Source of the DNA: Aulostomus chinensis
Lineage: Eukaryota > Chordata > Actinopteri > Syngnathiformes > Aulostomidae
Assembly: GCA_037954235.1 (NCBI GenBank)
Contig: JBBMOA010000012.1
Location: forward strand, 2,536,501-2,600,500
Direction of reading: 5' to 3'
DNA: 64,000 bases
Below are positions 12,061-23,841 of the stretch, piece after piece; positions within the stretch are counted from its first letter, which is position 1; each line of letters opens with the position of its first letter. Both the position numbers and the translations under genes were made by a program. The notes below the pieces were generated by a model, which was given only the letters and a program-made list of their open reading frames with translations, made no database searches and was not told where the DNA came from.

Positions 12061-15000
12061 AACACAAAGCGATAACACACAAATGACTTGAGAGATGTGC
12101 CGGTTATTCCCTCGCCTTTTGGTGACAGCAGGCTGGGAATTGGAGGTGGCGACAGGATCGGCTCAAAAAAAAAAACCAACCCGCAAACTCTCAATCCCAC
12201 TTGGTTGTGATATTTTCACTTCAACCGCACGTGAGAAGCTCTAATGGGAGATTGGGTTACATAGCGAGGTGGAATCAGAGAACTTTGGCCTTCTGTCTCG
12301 GCGCTGCAGCGGTGGAGCACATCCACGACACTTTCTCTGCTGGAAAAAAGAACATTTGTGCACAAACATAGTTTGAATAAATACAGGTTGGAAATGACTT
12401 AAAGCAGAAACATGGACAGATCCCAAGACTCCAAAGTGGTTTTCAAGGGGTCATTCCTATGTTCCCAGGGTCCCACGTTCTCCAGCTCTTTATAGCACAT
12501 AATAGGTTAGGGGTTTAGGTTCAGGCCCACAGGACCCTGGACACATAGATACACCCCCACTTCCAATAGACATGATAAACTGTTTGAAATTAGATTTGAC
12601 ATACAGATGTCCACCTCGTTTTAAAACATAGGTTCAGATTTTTATGTTTATGCTCTATAAGAAAACACTCACGCACATTTCATGACTTGTTTATTGCTGT
12701 AATCATTCCTCCTCTGGCCCTGAAGGGAAGCAACTACGCTGCAACCTGGAAAAATACATCCCAGCCTCAGATGAAACCAATATTAGCCGGATCCTGGACC
12801 TGGGTTGTTTCCTCCGGTGTTTCTCATGGTGCTGGAGGTCAGTGTGTGTGTGTTCCAGTCACACTCCACCTGAACGTAGCCAGCGTTCATTCATTTACAC
12901 CTTTATTGCCTCTCAAAGATACGTCACAAAATAAAAGACAAACGAGAGTGACTGCGATTATTTTGTAGATCGTCACACTTCAGTGTGAATGAACTTAAAT
13001 CACAGTGGGTGGAGCCACAGGTACCGACTCGTGAGGTCAACAATGACACACGCAACACGTTGCATGTTTAGTTACTCCAAAAATAACTTTCGTCCCTGGA
13101 GTAGCGAAGAAGTACTCCTCAAAGAGAGGCAGGTCAAAAAACTACAAAACCCCCATAATCTCACTACCTGTCCTGTTGATCAGAGTTGGTCTTTGATGGC
13201 AGTAATCCAGAGATTATCCAGTCCTCAAATTTGCCGCCATTCCTTTGGTGCAGGTTCCTGCCTGTAACCCTCCCACGACGCCCCCCCGAAAACACAACAA
13301 CGCGAGGTCATTCGACCGTGTCACAGTCCAGCAGCAGAGTCAAAATACACACCGCCACTCGTATCCTGAATACTATGCAAACACCACGATTAGAGAAACG
13401 CCCAAACTAAATGCGGCCGGAGCCTCCAGGTGAACTCTTGCTTCCCAGCCGGTTCCCTGGCCAGGTGTGAGATGGCGTGCAGCGGAACATCCAGGTAGCA
13501 GGTTGGTGGCGACCAGCGCGCGTTCGTTTTGTCCTCGCAAAACAGCGAAAGCGTCTGTCCTGCTTCGTTATCCTGATTGTTAACTCACGACACGAGGACA
13601 AACCTGTCTCATGCCTCTGCAGAGAGGAAAACCAAACCCTCGTCTGACCTTTGAAGGACGACCAGCTGAAGTTGGTGAACCGCAGCTCGAGTACCAAAGT
13701 TTGACAGTGAAACCTCGTTAGGTGCCGTTCTCAACGAACTGATCCGAACTCTGGCAACTGACATTAATGAGCTGCTGAGAGGAAGCTGAGGGGATCACAG
13801 CGCTGCAACTGCTCATGTTTCATGACAGCTAAGATACACAAACTCGTTTTGCCACGCCAACTTAATTAGGAAGAGTCAGAATCTTCTGATTACAGCAAAG
13901 CCTGGATTGCTGCTCTCGTATCACCAGAGCGTTGCAGCAGCGGAGGGGTCTTTGGAGGGATTTGGACGGATTATAAATAGAGAATCTAAACTGAGTTTCA
14001 CATCATTGGTGCGTGATTAGTGTGCGTTTCTTTATCTCATGTTATGGGCTGCGGTAATCTGTTCCCATTCCAATCAACACAAAAAGTGAAAACATCTAGA
14101 TTAGCGAGATTAATGTGTTCTGATTTCACCTCAAAGGAAAAACACGAGTCGCAGGTTTTTCTTTGGGTTGATGCACAACAACGAACGTCAAAAGTTTGTA
14201 TTTCTTTATTTCTTACTGTTAGTGTACTGCATTTGTCGGCTTGTGCCACATTAGCTACATTAGCATTAGCAGCACTACTCCAAACTGGATGCTGCCACGT
14301 GAGATTTCACAGAGGAGCACGAGTGTGTCGTCCTCGTTACCTCCAGTTCGTTTGCTCTGGTCTGAATCAGCTGATGCACAAGTCAACATGGAGCATTTCC
14401 TCCTTTAAACTCAACAGAAATACAAGAACATCGCTGATCATTGGTGTGTGGATACAGGAGGGTGGAGGGGTGGGGGTCTGACACGTTTGTCTGGAGGTGC
14501 TCTGAGACCGCTTCTTCAACAAGGTGGCAGCCTGGACACGCCCACATTACATCACTACAAGTTTCTACCTAGAATTTGACCTGAGACCAATTCGCCAGCG
14601 TGTTACTGTGGTTTTCTTGGGATTTCAAGCTAAGATTGCAACTCAAGCAGGAAGCTGGACTGGCGCTGTAAAGCAGTTCAGCTGCTGCAAAATGCTGCAA
14701 AATAAAAAACCCCACAACAAAACGCGGAGGACCTCAACATCTGATGCAGGTGCTAAAATGTCTCCTGCACACTTCAGTACAGCAGGTCCTCATGCTTCAT
14801 TTGAGTATTGCTAAAGAAAGCTGAGGTCAGGTTAAGGTCATCAGGAAGTACTTGGCTTCACTTGGCAGCGTCTCATTCACAGTGTCGCTCATATCAGAAT
14901 GTAACAACTGTGTAGAACGAAGCCTCGTCTTCCTGTTTTATCTTCACAAACAACCTGCCTGACAGACTATTAACACCTCCCCCTGAGGAAATAATACTAA

Positions 15001-18000
15001 AAGTCGTCAAAAACAAACGCCACCTTGTCACAACACCAGCAATTTTTTGGAAGCGTTCCCAAAAACTGCTCCGAGGCTCCTGGTTTTCACACACTCGTGC
15101 TCCAGCCAGCCAGGCCCTGTCACTCGCCATCTTGTCCTGAGTGCTGAGAGGCCCGTGCTTCTGGTTTCCAAAATAAGTCATCAACAGGAGCCTCTCTGTG
15201 GGACGAGACAAAGGGAGGCTGATGGAAGCCCACAGCTCTCACATTATGGCCCCCAAACAGCTGAAGACAACCGCAACAGGCTGAAGCTCGGCTGGACTCT
15301 CCCATCTGAATGGGGATATTGGACTCCTAAAGCGTTTCTAACCATGAAAAAGCCTTAAGAGTATTTTGCATCGGGCCAAAACAAGTACAGTTCATTTTGT
15401 TCCCAAAATTCCCCACACACACATCCTCCTTCCCATGTCATTAGATGTGAAGTAAACTGATATTTCTGGTGTTCCTCCTCTGAGGTCACTCGTTTAAACC
15501 AAGTAAGTAAAATAAGCCTTTTGTGTGAGGGTTTCTCTTCCCAATCACATCCCAGTTTCAGTAAAGCTGCTGAAACTGTAGCCAGTAATTAGTTGATGTT
15601 GAGGAACGGAGCTGCGCTGGTCGTCTCTGCATCGCCGGACGGTTTTCCTCATTTATATGAAGATGCTGAAACTCTAGCAAAACTCTTTTACCACAACACG
15701 ATCACATGGTCAGGACAATAAGCAGGGATATAGAACTGCTTGAGGATCCCAGAGCGAGATGGAGCTGTAATTCTGCCTCTGTGGTTCAGCTCCTTGCTGG
15801 TCCAGCGTCACACTGAGGCAGTGGGACCGGAATTCACATGATAATGAGAAATAAATCTACACTCACCAAACGAAGCCGACCTCCCAGTCCTCTTCCCGTA
15901 AATTCCACCGGGTCTTTGTTCAGCAGCGTGGACAGGCAGTGCCAGAGTTAGCATTAGCCGCTAGCTGACTCAACAAGTTCTTGTTTTGGCATCGTACAAC
16001 ACAACCAAGGTAACGACGCATCTGCAAAGGTTTCACGTGGGTGAACTCTGGGAGTTCGTGCAAGCTGGAAGCCTGACAAGATGCTTTCTGGTGTTAGCTG
16101 CTGTTCTGATGAGGGCAGGAGTGACTTGCTGGCTTCAAACCCAGAACGCTGCCGTGTTGTAGCAGCTTTAGCTGAGCCACGCCGTCAAAGCAGCCCATAT
16201 CTTTGTATGAAATCAGAGGAAGCTGGAGGAGAGCTGCGCCGCCACACACAGCGCAGCCAAATTCACCATGTACTTGGCCTCATTTGCCAATTTCTCTGTT
16301 TCTGTCATCAGGCAGCAGAGCGAGCCTGGATTTTCATCATGGCCCAATAACTACTGTACCTGCTGGGCTGCAGGATTCACTCAGAAGCTGTTTCATTCAT
16401 CACCATCACGCTCATCTGTGACAAAACACACACAAATTCCACTCAAGTAATACCACTTGTTTTGGGGTATTATTAACGTAATTATTGTAATATAAGTTGA
16501 CAGATGACGCCATCGGCACCGATTGCTCATGGAGGTTACTTTTTAATTTGCCAGAACTTGTCACAATGACAAATAAAGTTTTTGGAAGTATCATACTGTT
16601 GACGCAGACGTACCATGAGAGTAAGATGCCGTTGTCCAAATTCCCTTTCAAGAATCGCTAAAAGACATTAAAAAGCAGTTTATTTCGAACTTTGAACTGT
16701 AATTTAGAACATTAGAAAGAAAAATGAGACTTTTAAAGTTAAAAAAAAACCTGATTAATTTCATTTCATTGTGTTTTGGCAGTTGAGAGTTCAGACCTTT
16801 TGGAGCAGAGACAGGGAAAGGAGCAGAGTGAAGACACCTCCGAGAGCCAGCCAGATAGAGAGGGATGGATGGTGAGGAGTGAGGAAGGAGACAAGCAGGA
16901 TCCCTGGAAGAATCTCTTGGAGAGAGAACGAGCAGCGCCTCTCCACCGGCTCCTCTTTAGCCGTCGTACAAATCACAGTTGGGCCCAGTTGGTCCAGAGG
17001 GGAAAGCACTTTTCTTCACCTCATCGTCAAGCCTGGGACTCACGTTCCACTTTTCCAGATGGCCGCAGCAGCACCAGACTGAGCTGGTCCTGTTTCCGCT
17101 GACCCCACCCAGTAATCCCATCTGTCCAGCCCCAGCAACCCAGTCACTAACTGGCTGCAACTGTTAGGGACCGGGAACTTAATCCCGGTCCCTCACTGGA
17201 GACCAGTTTGTGGGGAGGTTTGATGGGAATCCGTCTGTGGGCCTGCATCTCCCGTAGCCTCCAAAGAGCCTAATTGGTTTAGGGTTCAGTTGGGTGGGGG
17301 TGGGGGGGGTCAGCTCCTGCATAGAAGGAAACAAGCGTAGTGTGTTAGCTTTGTGAGGTTCCTGATATTCCCCTCCAGGCAGGTGAGGTTCTGGCTTGTC
17401 ACCTGATTGTTGCCCAGCCAGGTAGAGGCAGGGAGTGTCGTCCAGGGAGCGACTTCACATCTGTGGATCCACCTAAACGGCACAAACACCACAGTCCAGG
17501 TGTCAGTGGTGGTCAGCAGTCCCTGCAGGACTATCCAGCGAGGAACCTCCCGACCTTCACCAGCTGATGAACCAGCACTTCCAGGCTCTCTCCTGGTGAA
17601 TCCCATCCAAGGTTCCTCGACGGAGCTGCGTCCTCTGCAGCGTCCAACAACCGCCTCCCTCCATCTCCTCCTTCAAACTCGCCGGGGGATCATTTGACAA
17701 GCAACTCAGAGCTCAGGTGACGTTTTTGAACCAAGTGTAAGTCACTGTTGTTGTTGCTACATCATAAAAAACCGTCGGCAGTGGAGCAGCAGCCTGGAAG
17801 TGGCGGCTGGTGTTGTGTTGGTCTGTCTGTCTTACAGCTAAACGGTTGTGCTAAGAATTTGGCTGCAACAGTCACTGATGGACAGAGAGGAGCAACGCCA
17901 AACTGTAGTTGCTACATCCAGCTTAAAGAAACAGCTACATTTAGTATTTCTAGATATGTCTGTTACTTTAAGTTTTCACATGAATTTCCAGCAAAAAGTA

Positions 18001-19357
18001 ACCAAGGTTGAACTTCGGAAGCAGAGCAGCTGCATTCAGACCAGAACAAAAGACGGAGAGGACGTGGACGGCCACACATGCAGGGAGCAGAGACAGAGAC
18101 AGAGATCTTTATTCCACTTCAACTGAAAATTTGACTCCTTTTTCATATAAATATTAGTCAGTTCTGCTTAAACCTGCACTGTTCTTCTTTTGTTCTGTGG
18201 AAATCTTGAATTTAAATGAATTTAAATAAAACAATAGACGATTACAGATATGGAATGGAATGTTCCTAACGGACCAAGACTCTTGTCTTTTCCTTGTCTT
18301 ACTGGGTTCTGACCTAAAAATAATAAACAGGCAGTGACGCTCTAAATACGGCGGCGAACGTGTCACGGAAGCTTAATTGAGCCGTCCTCCTGCACCGTGC
18401 TGCACTCAGTGACATCGGGGACTATTTATTGAGGCTTGCGGGGCTCTGGAGGACCCCTCTCACTTTCCACCGGCTGAAAAAGACTTTCCAGCGAGATGGG
18501 AGCGAGCTGGAACGCAGAGCCAAGCAAGAGCCAAGCAAGAGCCAGGTTTTGGAATCTGCCTCCACCAGGCAGCACACAGACCCAGGTGTTCAGGCTGAAT
18601 GTGAAACCCGAGACCAGCAACTGTTCCACAACCAGCGATCACATGTCCTCCTTCTGTTCGGCCCTCCGCCGTCATGCCCTCATATCTTGAGTGAAGAATA
18701 ATTTTGTCAAAGCAGTGAGCAGAATGCTTGTTTCCTGATGCATGTGTAATTCATTTATTTACTGTTGCTGCTTTTTGTTAATGGTGAAGCACTTAGTGAA
18801 GCTCTGCCATTAAGTGGCTTCGTGAGAGCGTCTCAATAGTTTCCAGCCACAAATTCAGTCCATTAAAGCAGAGATGAGCAGCAAGGAAAGTCTGCAGGTT
18901 GTGCGAGTTCACGGCCAGATGGGCCAGCCTACTGTACATCAGTCGCTCAGCAACAGCTAAATAATGTAGCATTTAAAAAACACAAATGGATTTTTTTTGT
19001 CAATCCATTTGAGGTTTTTTGAGATGGCTGAAACTGAAGCATGTGATCGAGCAGCAGCGGCGGCGAGTCTCATGAAAATGTCCCTAAAACAACGCGCTGC
19101 ATTTGCATATGAACCAGTAAAATAACGGCTCGATTCCTTTCAGCTGCTTCACGTTTAAAATCCTGGTATTGTTGTCATGACAGGTGAACCGAGCCGCCGT
19201 TGGTCGCGGCACTTTCCCCCCCGCCTTTCCATGAAAAGTGAAATGAACACGATTAAGAGTCTGAAATGCTAAGAATAAAGTCCCAGGTGTGGTAACAATC
19301 AGATTAAAACTTGACGTATTTAGGTTTTAGTCACAATATTGAAGTGTGTTGTCAAGC
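12061..19357. other. Long non-coding stretch, no gene recognised
   Basis: No gene, RNA or clear mobile element is recognised. Overlapping frames at 14.0-14.5, 15.0-15.3 and 16.8-17.7 kb occur on both strands. One minus-strand frame (16791-17009) ends in a hydrophobic run WLALGGVFTLLLSLSLL but has no supporting splice pattern. A short direct repeat of AGCCAAGCAAG lies at about 18517-18545. The stretch 12440-12560 contains ATGTTCCCAGGGTCCCACG, which recalls a common fish repeat but is too short to assign. Confidence 0.5.
17282..17309 (+). other. G-quadruplex-capable tract
   Basis: Four G runs (3, 3, 5 and 8 bases) are separated by loops of 7, 1 and 1 bases, which fits the standard quadruplex pattern. 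Confidence 0.7.
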
Positions 19358-19360
19358 AAT

Positions 19361-22300
19361 AATAACGTGCTCATAATACTGTTAATAACCGTGCTCATAA
19401 TACTGTTAATAACCGTGCTCATAATACTGTTAATAACGTGCTCATAATACTGTTAATAACCGTGCTCATAATACTGTTAATAACCGTGCTCATAATACTG
19501 TTAATAACGTGCTCATAATACTGTTAATAACCGTGCTCATAATACTGTTAATAACGTGCTCATAATACTGTTAATAACCGTGCTCATAATACTGTTAATA
19601 ACCGTGCTCATAATACTGTTAATAACGTGCTCATACTGTTAATAACCGTGCTCATACTGTTAATAACGTGCTCATAATACTGTTAATAACGTGCTCATAC
19701 TGTTAATAACGTGCTCATACTGTTAATAACGTGCTCATAATACTGTTAATAACGTGCTCATAATACTGTTAATAACGTGCTCATAATACTGTTAATAACG
19801 TGCTCATAATACTGTTAATAACCGTGCTCATAATACTGTTAATAACGTGCTCATAATACTGTTAATAACGTGCTCATAATACTGTTAATAACCGTGCTCA
19901 TTATACTGTTAATAACCGTGCTCATAATACTGTTAATAACGTGCTCATAATACTGTTAATAACCGTGCTCATTATACTGTTAATAACCGTGCTCATAATA
20001 CTGTTAATAACGTGCTCATAATACTGTTAATAACGTGCTCATAATACTGTTAATAACCGTGCTCATACTGTTAATAACCGTGCTCATAATACTGTTAATA
20101 ACGTGCTCATAATACTGTTAATAACCGTGCTCATAATAATGTTAATAACCGTGCTCATAATACTGTTAATAACGTGCTCATAATACTGTTAATAACGTGC
20201 TCATAATACTGTTAATAACCGTGCTCATAATACTGTTAATAACCGTGCTCATACTGTTAATAACGTGCTCATAATACTGTTAATAACATGCTCATAATAC
20301 TGTTAATAACGTGCTCATAATACTGTTAATAACCGTGCTCATAATACTGTTAATAACGTGCTCATAATACTGTTAATAACGTGCTCATAATACTGTTAAT
20401 AACCGTGCTCATAATACTGTTAATAACCGTGCTCATAATACTGTTAATAACGTGCTCATAATACTGTTAATAACGTGCTAATTAATACTGTTAATAACGT
20501 GCTCATAATACTGTTAATAACGTGCTCATAATACTGTTAATAACCGTGCTCATAATACTGTTAATAACGTGCTCATAATACTGTTAATAACCGTGCTCAT
20601 AATACTGTTAATAACGTGCTCATAATACTGTTAATAACGTGCTCATAATACTGTTAATAACGTGCTCATAATACTGTTAATAACCGTGCTCATAATACTG
20701 TTAATAACGTGCTCATAATACTGTTAATAACCGTGCTCATAATACTGTTAATAACCGTGCTCATAATACTGTTAATAACCGTGCTCATAATACTGTTAAT
20801 AACGTGCTCATAATACTGTTAATAACGTGCTCATAATACTGTTAATAACGTGCTCATAATACTGTTAATAACGTGCTCATAATACTGTTAATAACGTGCT
20901 CATAATACTGTTAATAACGTGCTCATTATACTGTTAATAACGTGCTCATAATACTGTTAATAACCGTGCTCATAATACTGTTAATAACCGTGCTCATAAT
21001 ACTGTTAATAACGTGCTCATAATACTGTTAATAACGTGCTCATAATACTGTTAATAACCGTGCTCATAATACTGTTAATAACCGTGCTCATAATACTGTT
21101 AATAACGTGCTCATAATACTGTTAATAACGTGCTCATAATACTGTTAATAACCGTGCTCATAATACTGTTAATAACCGTGCTCATAATACTGTTAATAAC
21201 CGTGCTCATAATACTGTTAATAACGTGCTCATAATACTGTTAATAACGTGCTCATAATACTGTTAATAACGTGCTCATAATACTGTTAATAACGTGCTCA
21301 TAATACTGTTAATAACGTGCTCATAATACTGTTAATAACGTGCTCATAATACTGTTAATAACGTGCTCATAATACTGTTAATAACCGTGCTCATAATACT
21401 GTTAATAACGTGCTCATAATACTGTTAATAACCGTGCTCATAATACTGTTAATAACGTGCTCATAATACTGTTAATAACGTGCTAATAATACTGTTAATA
21501 ACCGTGCTCATAATACTGTTAATAACCGTGCTCATAATACTGTTAATAACCGTGCTCATAATACTGTTAATAACGTGCTCATAATACTGTTAATAACCGT
21601 GCTCATAATACTGTTAATAACGTGCTCATAATACTGTTAATAACGTGCTCATAATACTGTTAATAACGTGCTCATAATACTGTTAATAACCGTGCTCATA
21701 CTGTTAATAACCGTGCTCATAATACTGTTAATAACCGTGCTCATAATACTGTTAATAACCGTGCTCATTATACTGTTAATAACGTGCTCATAATACTGTT
21801 AATAACGTGCTCATAATACTGTTAATAACGTGCTCATAATACTGTTAATAACGTGCTCATAATACTGTTAATAACGTGCTCATAATACTGTTAATAACGT
21901 GCTCATACTGTTAATAACCGTGCTCATAATACTGTTAATAACCGTGCTCATAATACTGTTAATAACCGTGCTCATTATACTGTTAATAACGTGCTCATAA
22001 TACTGTTAATAACGTGCTCATAATACTGTTAATAACGTGCTCATAATACTGTTAATAACCGTGCTCATAATACTGTTAATAACGTGCTCATAATACTGTT
22101 AATAACGTGCTCATAATACTGTTAATAACGTGCTCATAATACTGTTAATAACCGTGCTCATAATACTGTTAATAACGTGCTCATAATACTGTTAATAACG
22201 TGCTCATAATACTGTTAATAACCGTGCTCATAATACTGTTAATAACCGTGCTCATAATACTGTTAATAACGTGCTCATAATACTGTTAATAACCGTGCTC

Positions 22301-22544
22301 ATAATACTGTTAATAACGTGCTCATAATACTGTTAATAACGTGCTCATAATACTGTTAATAACGTGCTCATAATACTGTTAATAACGTGCTCATAATACT
22401 GTTAATAACCGTGCTCATACTGTTAATAACCGTGCTCATAATACTGTTAATAACGTGCTCATACTGTTAATAACCGTGCTCATAATACTGTTAATAACCG
22501 TGCTCATAATACTGTTAATAACCGTGCTCATTATACTGTTAATA
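19361..22544 (+). repeat. 3.2-kb minisatellite, about 136 units of 20-24 bp
   Basis: An uninterrupted head-to-tail array whose core reads CGTGCTCATAATACTG followed by an AT-rich tail. Four main unit lengths recur: 23 bp, 24 bp (one extra C before CGTG), and 20 or 21 bp (the same two forms lacking three bases of the ATAATA tract). A fifth variant has CATTATACTG in place of CATAATACTG. Point variants are very rare, for example at about 20132-20155 (AATAATG), 20287 (CATGC) and 20480 (GCTAATTAATA), so units are almost identical and the array is probably young or homogenised. Each unit carries one CpG. The array does not encode protein. It ends at 22544, where the last unit runs into GTTTGTGCAG. 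Confidence 0.97.
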
Positions 22545-22653
22545 GTTTGTGCAGTCATGAACAAGTTGTTACCTGAAAACTACGACATGAAGCTATTGAC
22601 AAGACATTTGCTTTTTTGATTTGAGCTTTGACCTCAATTGTTCTAAATGTTAC

Positions 22654-22655
<2 letters not shown>

Positions 22656-22720
<65 letters not shown>
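22656..22720. repeat. (AT)n microsatellite, about 32 units
   Basis: 65 bp of perfect AT/TA alternation, only 111 bp after the minisatellite. It generates IYIYIY frames on the minus strand that are not genes. Confidence 0.97.
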
Positions 22721-22724
<4 letters not shown>

Positions 22725-22731
22725 GTGAGCT

Positions 22732-22775
22732 GGAACGCAGTTCTGGTAAAATATTCACAGCCAGAACGGAGTTCC
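22732..22775. other. Imperfect inverted repeat (hairpin) beside (AT)n
   Basis: Arms at 22732-22746 (GGAACGCAGTTCTGG) and 22761-22775 (CCAGAACGGAGTTCC) pair over 15 positions with 2 mismatches across a 14-base loop. The hairpin starts 11 bp after the AT array. It may be part of a small repeat that carries the microsatellite. Confidence 0.6.
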
Positions 22776-22838
22776 GTAAAAAAAAGGAGTAGAAGGGAGC
22801 TGTCAAAATCCCGTATTAAATAAAGAAAACGACGTCTG

Positions 22839-23003
22839 AAGGCGGTTTCACTCTGAACGCAGCAGAGAGGGGTGGGGTGCAAGCACGCGCCGCGTTGCTG
22901 GGCTTGGTTTGCGCTCATGTGACGTCACAGCACGCCCACATACACAATGAATGGACTTCCCCCGCGCAGCCTGCGCCTTGCGCATTCAGTGTGAAACCGC
23001 CTT
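22839..23003. mobile_element. 165-bp MITE-like element with terminal inverted repeats
   Basis: The left end (from 22839) begins AAGGCGGTTTCACTCTGAAC, and the reverse complement of the right end (22980-23003) begins AAGGCGGTTTCACACTGAAT. Over about 22 bp the ends differ at only two positions. The interior is GC- and CpG-rich and has no coding capacity, as expected for a non-autonomous DNA transposon. Flanks read GACGTCTG on the left and GACGCGGA on the right, at best a decayed 8-bp target duplication. The superfamily cannot be assigned. Confidence 0.6.
22920..22927. promoter_or_regulatory. Perfect CRE palindrome TGACGTCA
   Basis: Full-length cAMP-response-element consensus inside the 165-bp inverted-repeat element. 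It matches the binding site of CREB/ATF proteins. Function is not shown. Confidence 0.4.
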
Positions 23004-23157
23004 GACGCGGAGTCGTGCCCATGAGCGCATCTTCGCATGCGAGGCGTTTCTGGCTGGCTGACAGACGGACACGTGGGTCACGTTACCAGCATTGTTAGTT
23101 TTTGGGCGTGCGTACAGTTCCAGTAAGACTTTTAAGCTACTTTCACCCCTGTATGCA

Positions 23158-23158
<1 letters not shown>

Positions 23159-23195
<37 letters not shown>
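23159..23195. repeat. (AT)n microsatellite, about 18 units
   Basis: Perfect AT alternation preceded by GTATGCATGC. Confidence 0.95.
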
Positions 23196-23199
<4 letters not shown>

Positions 23200-23678
23200 T
23201 TGTTGATTTGTGCATTTAAGGTTCCCCATCTTAACGTGACACCACGTCGAGGGGACAAAACAACAGGGTTGTAATTATTTATGTTGCTACAATTGCTACG
23301 TAATTCGTGAACGCTGACGTAGAACGTAAGAACGTTCTCTCCCTGATGAACAGCGGACTTCAATTCAAAGACAAGCATTCATGAATTTAGTGTAACTACT
23401 ACAAATGCTGGTCTCCCTGTCGGACCAGTGACGTCATGTTGGGGTCCCTCCTGCATTCCCTGGAGACAACAGAGCTCAAAAGGTTCAGATTTCAGCCACA
23501 GCAACATCTTCACATGCATTTTAAAAGTCCTGTTTAGAGTAACATGACAAACTGGATGAACTTTTAGAAAACAGATTTCAAAAATCACACAAACACACTG
23601 AATGAATCTCACAAGAACGATTATTCGAGTGCGAGAACATCAGAGAAATGGATTTCATTAATTTGAGAGCCCGCCAAC

Positions 23679-23681
<3 letters not shown>

Positions 23682-23726
<45 letters not shown>
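23682..23726. repeat. (GA)n microsatellite, about 22 units
   Basis: Perfect GA array, 57 bp before a GT array of similar size. Confidence 0.95.
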
Positions 23727-23731
<5 letters not shown>

Positions 23732-23780
23732 TGCCGGTCAGTGAATCCATTGGAAAGTAGTTGCATGTCATGTGTTGGAT

Positions 23781-23782
<2 letters not shown>

Positions 23783-23839
<57 letters not shown>
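23783..23839. repeat. (GT)n microsatellite, about 28 units
   Basis: Perfect GT array that creates a poly-His/Thr frame on the minus strand, which is not a gene. Confidence 0.95.

Positions 23840-23841
<2 letters not shown>

Noticed and set aside
14020..14481. 153-codon frame
   Set aside because: Codon use and composition are like the surrounding non-coding DNA, and it includes GCTACATTAGCATTAGCAG-type low-complexity sequence common in fish intergenic DNA.
16791..17606. Minus-strand frames with a hydrophobic stretch and LRR-like spacing, possible receptor exons
   Set aside because: No consistent splice sites link them, the plus strand is open too, and the peptide patterns match no family that I can name.
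19361..22544. CRISPR-like array
   Set aside because: The units are contiguous without unique spacers, the host is evidently a vertebrate, and there are no cas genes.
22555..22918. Minus-strand frames with long Ile-Tyr repeats
   Set aside because: They are translations of the (AT)n microsatellite.
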